A stretch of 64,000 nucleotides of DNA, from the NCBI GenBank assembly GCA_022885665.1, contig JAGQDJ010000217.1:1-64000 (forward strand). Reading direction: 5' to 3'. A program made the position numbers and the translations under genes. Below are positions 58,117 through 64,000 of this stretch, one piece after another. This DNA comes from Triops longicaudatus. Taxonomy: Eukaryota > Arthropoda > Branchiopoda > Notostraca > Triopsidae. How positions within the stretch are numbered: the first letter of the stretch is position 1; the number at the start of each line of letters is the position of its first letter. The notes beneath the pieces were generated by a model. It saw nothing but the letters and a program-made list of their open reading frames with translations, ran no database searches and was not told where the DNA came from.

Positions 58117-61100
58117 GTGACCTGGGCTATGCTGAACCGCTAGTCAAAATTCGGGGGCGTCCTCCCATGCGAAGTGGTCTTGGCTGTTGGTATTCTGGAA
58201 CCCTTATTTGCATAAAATGTCTCAGCGGGAAGATGTGCTCAAGTTTGAGCAAGGTCGCATCAAGGCCTTGCAGGAGGAGCGGATGTACATTCAGAAGAAG
58301 ACGTTTACCAAATGGATGAATTCCTTCCTTGCCAAAGTAATTTTTAGGAATAGTCATAGAAACAAAATCCAGACGAGTTGCACTCAAGAATATCTTCTAC
58401 CTCACAACTCAAGAACATCGTTCGTAAACAGTTGTGATCATTTTGTGGGCGCAAAATAGACGAAGGCCCACGACGGAGTTTCAATCAAGTATAATAGTAG
58501 TAATAAGGCTTATCAGCTAATGAGCAGCCGTGTTACCATGTTGCAAGTTTTTATCAGAGCCTTAATAGTTTCCCAATGACGCTTATGTTTCGAGAATAAA
58601 GTCCTGTGTTAGTGTGTGTGTGTGTGTGTGAGGCACACACAGTATGTGGCCGTCCGGGCAGGGCCCAGTCGAAATCCCCTCCTCAAGTCCAGATTTGACT
58701 TTCAGATAAGAGATAAGGGAGTGGAGAGGCCCGTTTTCTCGCTTTTTCTGCCGGGTAGCAGCGATACAGTGATGACGTCAGTCACTTTGCCAACATTTCA
58801 CATGATAGATGAACATTTTGTTTAATTGAAGCCTTTCTTGTCCACACTGCTTAAGCCTTGATGCTATGAAATGTAACACCGCCTGGGAAACGGCGATCAA
58901 AGTTATGGCCGACGCCTCTAACGTGTTTATGTTGTAATCATTCATGCGAGACGAGTTATGGAGACCGCGGCGATGGCTTATTTGTTAATTTGATCGCTTC
59001 GTCTGGGTTGTAGGCGCGAATGGAAGTGGACGACTTGTTCGTGGACTTGGCTGATGGCAAGAAGTTGCTCAAGTTACTCGAAATCATCTCGGGCGAAAAG
59101 CTCGGGAAGCCCAACAACGGCAAAATGCGCGTGCACAAGATTGAAAATGTCAATAAAAGCTTGGCTTTCCTCCATACCAAGGTGAAACTCGAGTCTTTCC
59201 TGTATCATGAGTTATAGTGAATTTCATACGAACTTTCTATCATTTTTAAGTTCTCTGATTTCTCCAAAGCGAATTTTGACTGTTTGTGCACATTACTAGT
59301 ACTTCCTTGGCTAACTCCAGCCTTTCATTTTCTTGGAATTTTTTACACATTTTCGTTTCAAGCGTTTTTAAATATTTTTTTCTGTTGGAAATTTGATCGA
59401 TGTGTAGAGCAATGCTTGGAGTTTGGAATTCGTTTGGAATTCTAAAATATGTTCTCTAGGTGCGGTTGGAAAGTATCGGCGCCGAAGACATCGTGGACGG
59501 AAACCCTCGTTTGATCCTTGGCCTGATTTGGACAATTATCCTGCGTTTCCAGATCCAGGAAATTGAAATTAATGTCGATGACGACAATGAAACCAGCGAA
59601 AAGAAATCCGCCAAAGACGCGTTGCTGCTTTGGTGCCAGCGAAAGACTGCTGGTTATCCTTACGTCAGTATCCAAGACTTTTCAGGTGTTTTTTAATCGT
59701 CCTTCTCCAACGGATTTGCTCAAGTTGACAGTGTATTTAATACTTTTATGTTTTTCCTCAGGTTCTTGGCGCAACGGTATGGGTTTCAATGCCCTAATCC
59801 ACTCGCACCGCCCGGACTTGATTGAGTACAACGCGTTGAATCCGCATAACCACTTAGACAATTTGCAAAACGCATTTGATATCGCGCAACGCGAGTTGGG
59901 CATCGCCAAATTGTTGGACGCCGAAGATATGGATACCAACCGACCGGATGAAAAGTCGGTTATTACCTACGTTGCGTCGTACTATCACACATTTGCGCGT
60001 ATGAAGAGCGAAATGAAAGGAGGCAGACGAATTGCGAATGTATGACGCGACCTTATTATTTTGCATGATGATTTCACTTGAAAACGAACATTTTCCGTAT
60101 TTAGTGTCATTGTATTTTAACAGATTGTAGGGCAAATGATGGAAGCCGACAATTCGAAAGACAGTTACAACCGATTCACGACAGATTTGTTAGAATGGAT
60201 TCAAACAAAAGTGGTGTCTCTGGAAGATCGCAACTTTCCCAATTCGATTGAAGGCATTCAGCGCGAGTTACTGAAATTCAAGCAGTACCGAACGGTGGAA
60301 AAACCTCCTAGGTAGCTATTTTGTGTTGGTTTGGGCGCTAAGCTACACAAAGTCATTTTTTTTATGTGTCCCGGTGAAGGTACAAGGAGAAAAGTGAAAT
60401 CGAAGCGATGTTCTTCACCATCAACACACAGTTGGCGGGCTTAAGACAGCCTTCCTTTTTACCACCCGAAGGCTTAACCGTTCACGATCTGGAGCGAGCG
60501 TGGAATCAATTGGAACACGCTGAGCATCGACGCGAAGTTGCCTTACGCGAGGAATTGCTGAGACAAGAGCGATTGGAACATTTGGCGTACAAATTTGAGC
60601 GCAAAGTAATATTCCGTTGTAGGATTTATTATTTTTTTTTTTTTTTACATTTGAGTGTGCTTCGTTATTTGTCGTTTTCCTTTTGCATTTTCGCGCATCT
60701 CTGATTGTTTCGTTTTTGTTGATTGATCTCTAGGGCGTGTTGCGAGACGGGTATTTGAAAGAAATGATTCAAGTGTTATCGGATCCACGCTACGGAAGTA
60801 ACTTAAGCCAAGTTGAAGCCACAGTCAAGAAACACGAAGCTATTAGCGCAGATATTCTAGCCAGAGTAGCCTAACACAGTTTTTTATTATCCTTGTTCCG
60901 ATATACTGATGAAAGCAACGCCGCTTACGCGAATTCTTATTTTGCAGAAAGAGAGATTCCATGATTTGACCTCGATGGCCCAGGAACTGGAAAAAGAAAA
61001 TTACCACGGCAAAGACCGTGTCCAGCGTCGCTTGGAAGAAATTTTGCAGCGTTGGGGAGAATTGCTCGCCTTGCTGGAAAAACACCGCGTGGCGCTGCAG

Positions 61101-63356
61101 GCAGCTAATAACTTTATGGCCTTACTCCGCGAACTTGATAACACCTCAGCAACCCTGAAGGAACTCGAAGTACAGTTGTCTTTTATTGTGACTCTTATTG
61201 TTCATCAACATAACCCGAAATGTGCCGTAGGATAACTTCCGGTCAGAAGAAGTCGGTCGACATTTATTGGCGGCTGACGATTTGCTGCAGAAGCATAGTA
61301 TCTTGGAATCGCAAATCGCATCTTTGGGCGACTTGGTGAAGAAATTGAACAAGCAAGCTAACAGCATTAGTCAGAACGAGCAGATGCCCCCGGCTGTGCA
61401 GCGCGAAGGGCCGCTTTTGCAAGAAAAGCTGGCTGCTCTGAATAGCAACTACGACAAGTAAGAGAAGCTTTGTTTAAGGAAAGGAAATGTAGCGAACAGT
61501 ATTCCCTTACTGTGTAAAATCCTCTCCTTGTTTTCAGCTTGATCAAGTATGCGAAAGCACGGCGAGGGAAATTAGAAGACGCTCGCATGTACTTCCAGTT
61601 TTTGGAAGATCACGAGGAAGAAGAAGCATGGGTCCTGGAAAAACAGCGTATCTGTCAAGCGGGCGTGACGGCCAAGGACTTAAGAGCTGTTATTAGTCTT
61701 CAGCAAAAACATAAGGTGAAAATTGAAGCCTTTTGAGGCGTTCTGACGCTTTACTGCACGTCATTTTCAACGGTATAGCGTGCGGCAAATGTTTGAAAAA
61801 TAAAAAATATCTTGCAGTAAAGATGAAAATTTGATCGTGTGGTAATAGAAACGTAGATTATTATTGTTATAATTATTATTAATTAAAAAAATATTTTGCA
61901 TGATTTTTTCAAATGTATTATTCGATAATAATATTTCAATTGACGCATTATCTTCGCATGTTCCCGAAACTGGTCCGTTGTAGTCAAGATTCCAGGTACA
62001 ATTGCATTACTACCAACGTTGTTCCGTGACGTTATTAGCCATGCCCCTCTTTCGCAGAACAAAATGGGAGGGGCGAGCGTTATACTCTATCTATTGCAAC
62101 TATTTCCTCAGCAAATCGCAACTGCGAGAGAGCTTATGCACGAAACCTGGCTCAGACCCAGGTGTTCCAATGTTAAGCGCTTGGCCACTAACTTTTCGCG
62201 AAGAAAAAGACCTTTCTGATGTGTTTCAGATCGTAGTTTTATTTTCTGTATCCGTTGATTGTGTTTTGTTTTCAGTCTGTGTAATAGGTTGCGTTTCCTG
62301 TTCAAAGAAGGCCCTAATTCATGTTTTTTGTAATTGGCACGATTAGGCATTGTTGGACGAGATGAAATCGCGTTGGCCGAAGGCGGAGAAACTCCTAGAA
62401 AACGGGAAAGAATTGCAAGCTTCCGGTCATCCTGAATCGGTCGACATTGGAACCCGTATGGACAGCTTGAAGAATCGTTGGGAGTTGTTACAAGGATTGG
62501 CAGCTAGCCGGAAGAAGCAGCTCGAAGACGCAGCGGAAGCTTACCAGGTGACTAAGCCTTCAAGGGTCTTCTGGGGCTCCATAGACTAATTGTATTTGGC
62601 TTATTTGAATTCTTGACGATTCATCGGAATCCTAGGAGTGTGGCGAGTTGGGAGTTGACAGGTGCCGTCGAAAGCAAGGGCAAGTTTTCTTTAGGCATGG
62701 GTGTCGCCGTTTTTTATGTGTTTTCTGACCGTCTTGGAAGTTTTGTATAGAACAGATAACCTTTACTTGCACGTTTGGTGAAACTTATTCCCGCTAATTC
62801 GAGCATGTTTTCAGATTCCAGTCGTCTTTCGGAGTTCTGTTGAGGACGCAACTAATTGGTACGTTTGTTGTTTTTTTGTTACAGTTTTATGGTGACGCCA
62901 ACGAGGCTGAGTCGTGGCTGAAGGAGAAACTGCCCCTGGTGAGGTCGAACGATCATGGCGTTGACGAACCTAGCGCCCAGGCCCTGCAAGCTAGACATCG
63001 CGATCTGGAAGGCCAGATCAAAGCTTACGAAGTCGATATACAAAGCTTGAACGCCCAAGCGGACAAGCTGGTCAGCGCCGGCGTGACGTCACTCATGGTA
63101 AGTTGTGGAAGCGTTTCGTGTAATTAATAACATTGGGTGTGTTCCTAAGCTTGCAGCGCCACCTACGATGGTGGAAGACCCAATCGACGAATCCGAAGAA
63201 TGGGTCCAAGAAACGAAGCTTGTACCCGTGGAGGAGTGGGAAGAAGAACCTTACGAGCGCACCGAGTATAAAACTGTGACGGAAGAACGTTTGGTACCGC
63301 AAGTCAAAGCGTTGTACCCGTTTTCGGGTCAGGGCATGGAAATGGCTAAAGGGGAG
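58117..63356 (+). CDS. Beta-heavy spectrin, N-terminal portion (continues off the window)
   Basis: This is the large actin-binding beta spectrin of apical membrane skeletons (Drosophila karst, vertebrate SPTBN5 family). The leader exon begins at 58117 and the ATG at 58217 opens MSQREDVLKFEQ. Coding exons: 58217-58336, 59014-59181, 59460-59685, 59762-60039, 60124-60311, 60380-60605, 60734-60865, 60948-61169, 61231-61457, 61538-61715, 62347-62547, 62885-63097, 63150-63356; 862 residues, all in phase. Two calponin-homology domains form the actin-binding head (FTKWMNSFLAK to RFQIQEIEI, and DALLLWCQRKT to YVASYYHTFARMKSE). Spectrin repeats follow (for example YLKEMIQVLSDPRYG, KKHEAISADILAR, EEEEAWVLEKQRICQ, DANEAESWLKEKL). 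The last exon reads PQVKALYPFSGQGMEMAKGE, the first strand of the SH3 domain that beta-heavy spectrins insert in repeat 5. The gene is cut by the GTAAGA donor at 63357 and must continue beyond the window. Confidence 0.93.
58612..58630. repeat. (GT)n microsatellite with flanking CA stretch
   Basis: A GT run in the first coding intron of spectrin is followed directly by AGGCACACACAG, so the two arms could pair as a short hairpin. It is simple sequence with no inferred function. Confidence 0.8.
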
Positions 63357-63523
63357 GTAAGAGAAAACGGACAACCTTAATCAAATGTGGTTTGGGCTAG
63401 GGCAGACTAGCGACATATAATAAACAAAGTGACGGTAGCTAGCATAGCAAAAGAGCGAGATTGAACTCCTCATGGCTTTCATCTGGGACAAAACCTCAGT
63501 TTCACAAACAAGAATAGACTTGG

Positions 63524-64000
63524 TTAGCGTCTGCAATAACGATTTTTGAAGCGCCAGAACGCTTGTCGGAAATCTTTGCGTAGGATACCATAAATAAAGG
63601 GGTTTATCATTGAGTTTGTGATTTGCAGAATGGTCCCGAATAAGGTTACTTCGTTAGGAATGACATTTCGGTCGTTGGTCATCATTTTGGTAAACTTGAT
63701 GACGGAATAAGGAGTCAAGCACACGAAAAAGCATACGGTTACGGTCAGAATACTGTAAAAGACGCGTTTGGCTGCAGCGTTATGGTTGAAAGCGCCGTTT
63801 AGGTAGACGTTTTGCTCTTTAGTGGCCATGGGGGAGTGCTCTTGTTCAGGTAGGACTGTTTCACGAGGTTGACTTTCCGCAGTGGGTCCAGTCGAAGACA
63901 TCTGGGTTTGGCCTGGACTTGTGCAGTTTTGGAAACGACTCATCGCAGAGTGTACCAGTGTGCCGCCGTCACCAGTTGGCGGCCAGGACGGAACAAGGGG
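63524..64000 (-). CDS. Class A GPCR, C-terminal part (partial, runs off the window)
   Basis: The frame is open from the right edge of the window to the stop at 63524-63526. After a polar region typical of a third intracellular loop come AAAKRVFYSILTVTVCFFVC and LTPY (TM6, with P in the expected place), an extracellular loop (MMTNDRNVIPNE), then TM7 with ITNSMINPFIYGILRKDF, the NPxxY signature (here NPFIY) and a helix-8-like KDFRQAFWRF, ending KNRYCRR. TM1-TM5 must lie beyond the window. The ATG at about 63943 need not be the start, since the frame stays open upstream. Subfamily and ligand cannot be told from this part. It lies opposite to beta-heavy spectrin, after an exon that ends in the middle of an SH3 domain, so it is probably nested in a spectrin intron. 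Confidence 0.8.
   Translation of the reverse strand, partial: PLVPSWPPTGDGGTLVHSAMSRFQNCTSPGQTQMSSTGPTAESQPRETVLPEQEHSPMATKEQNVYLNGAFNHNAAAKRVFYSILTVTVCFFVCLTPYSVIKFTKMMTNDRNVIPNEVTLFGTILQITNSMINPFIYGILRKDFRQAFWRFKNRYCRR

Noticed and set aside
60909..60947. Reading frame extending upstream of spectrin exon 60948
   Set aside because: The acceptor TTGCAG at 60947 and the match of the preceding exon ending AISADILAR to beta-heavy spectrin show that this upstream part is intron.

Overview
The window is a stretch of animal nuclear genome: every recognisable gene is split by GT-AG introns (mostly 50-700 bp), and the genes are metazoan regulatory and cytoskeletal families. Beta-heavy spectrin, a compact NELF-E without an RD-repeat tract and small introns point to an invertebrate. 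I cannot fix the phylum from the sequence. No rRNA, CRISPR, operon or intact transposon was seen.

Layout, left to right. 1-6.4 kb has no gene I can name, only one possible small membrane-protein ORF at 3344-3763. 6.4-18.0 kb (+) holds a giant AHNAK/periaxin-like scaffold: a PDZ domain, then about 26 degenerate repeats in one uninterrupted 7.9-kb exon, then a distinct 390-residue tail exon. 19.2-23.3 kb (-) is the PP4 regulatory HEAT-repeat subunit PPP4R4, tail-to-tail with the AHNAK-like gene. 24.1-29.9 kb (+) is a salt-inducible kinase of SIK3 type, head-to-head with PPP4R4. 30.6-31.9 kb (-) is NELFE, tail-to-tail with SIK. 31.9-40.5 kb is a gene-poor interval. 40.5-49.4 kb (+) is capicua (CIC) in long-isoform form, with HMG box and C1 domain. 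49.4-58.1 kb is a second gene-poor interval with a small dispersed repeat family. 58.2-63.4 kb (+) is the 5' portion of beta-heavy spectrin (two CH domains, about five spectrin repeats, start of the SH3 insert); it runs off the window. At 63.5-64.0 kb (-) the last two membrane helices and tail of a class A GPCR lie opposite to spectrin, apparently inside its intron.

I rebuilt exon structures by hand from splice signals, reading phase and family similarity. SIK (1,269 codons), CIC (about 2,137 from an internal ATG), NELFE (294) and the spectrin portion (862) all close in phase. The 5' ends of the AHNAK-like gene, PPP4R4 and CIC, and one 3' junction of PPP4R4, are unresolved. The genes are not one pathway. 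They cover membrane scaffolding (AHNAK-like, spectrin), kinase/phosphatase signalling (SIK, PPP4R4) and transcription control (NELFE, CIC).

The most interesting points are the invertebrate AHNAK/periaxin architecture, a KA1-like end on the SIK3-type kinase, an ATXN1-binding-like motif in CIC placed just after an intron that matches the vertebrate long/short isoform junction, and the antisense GPCR fragment.
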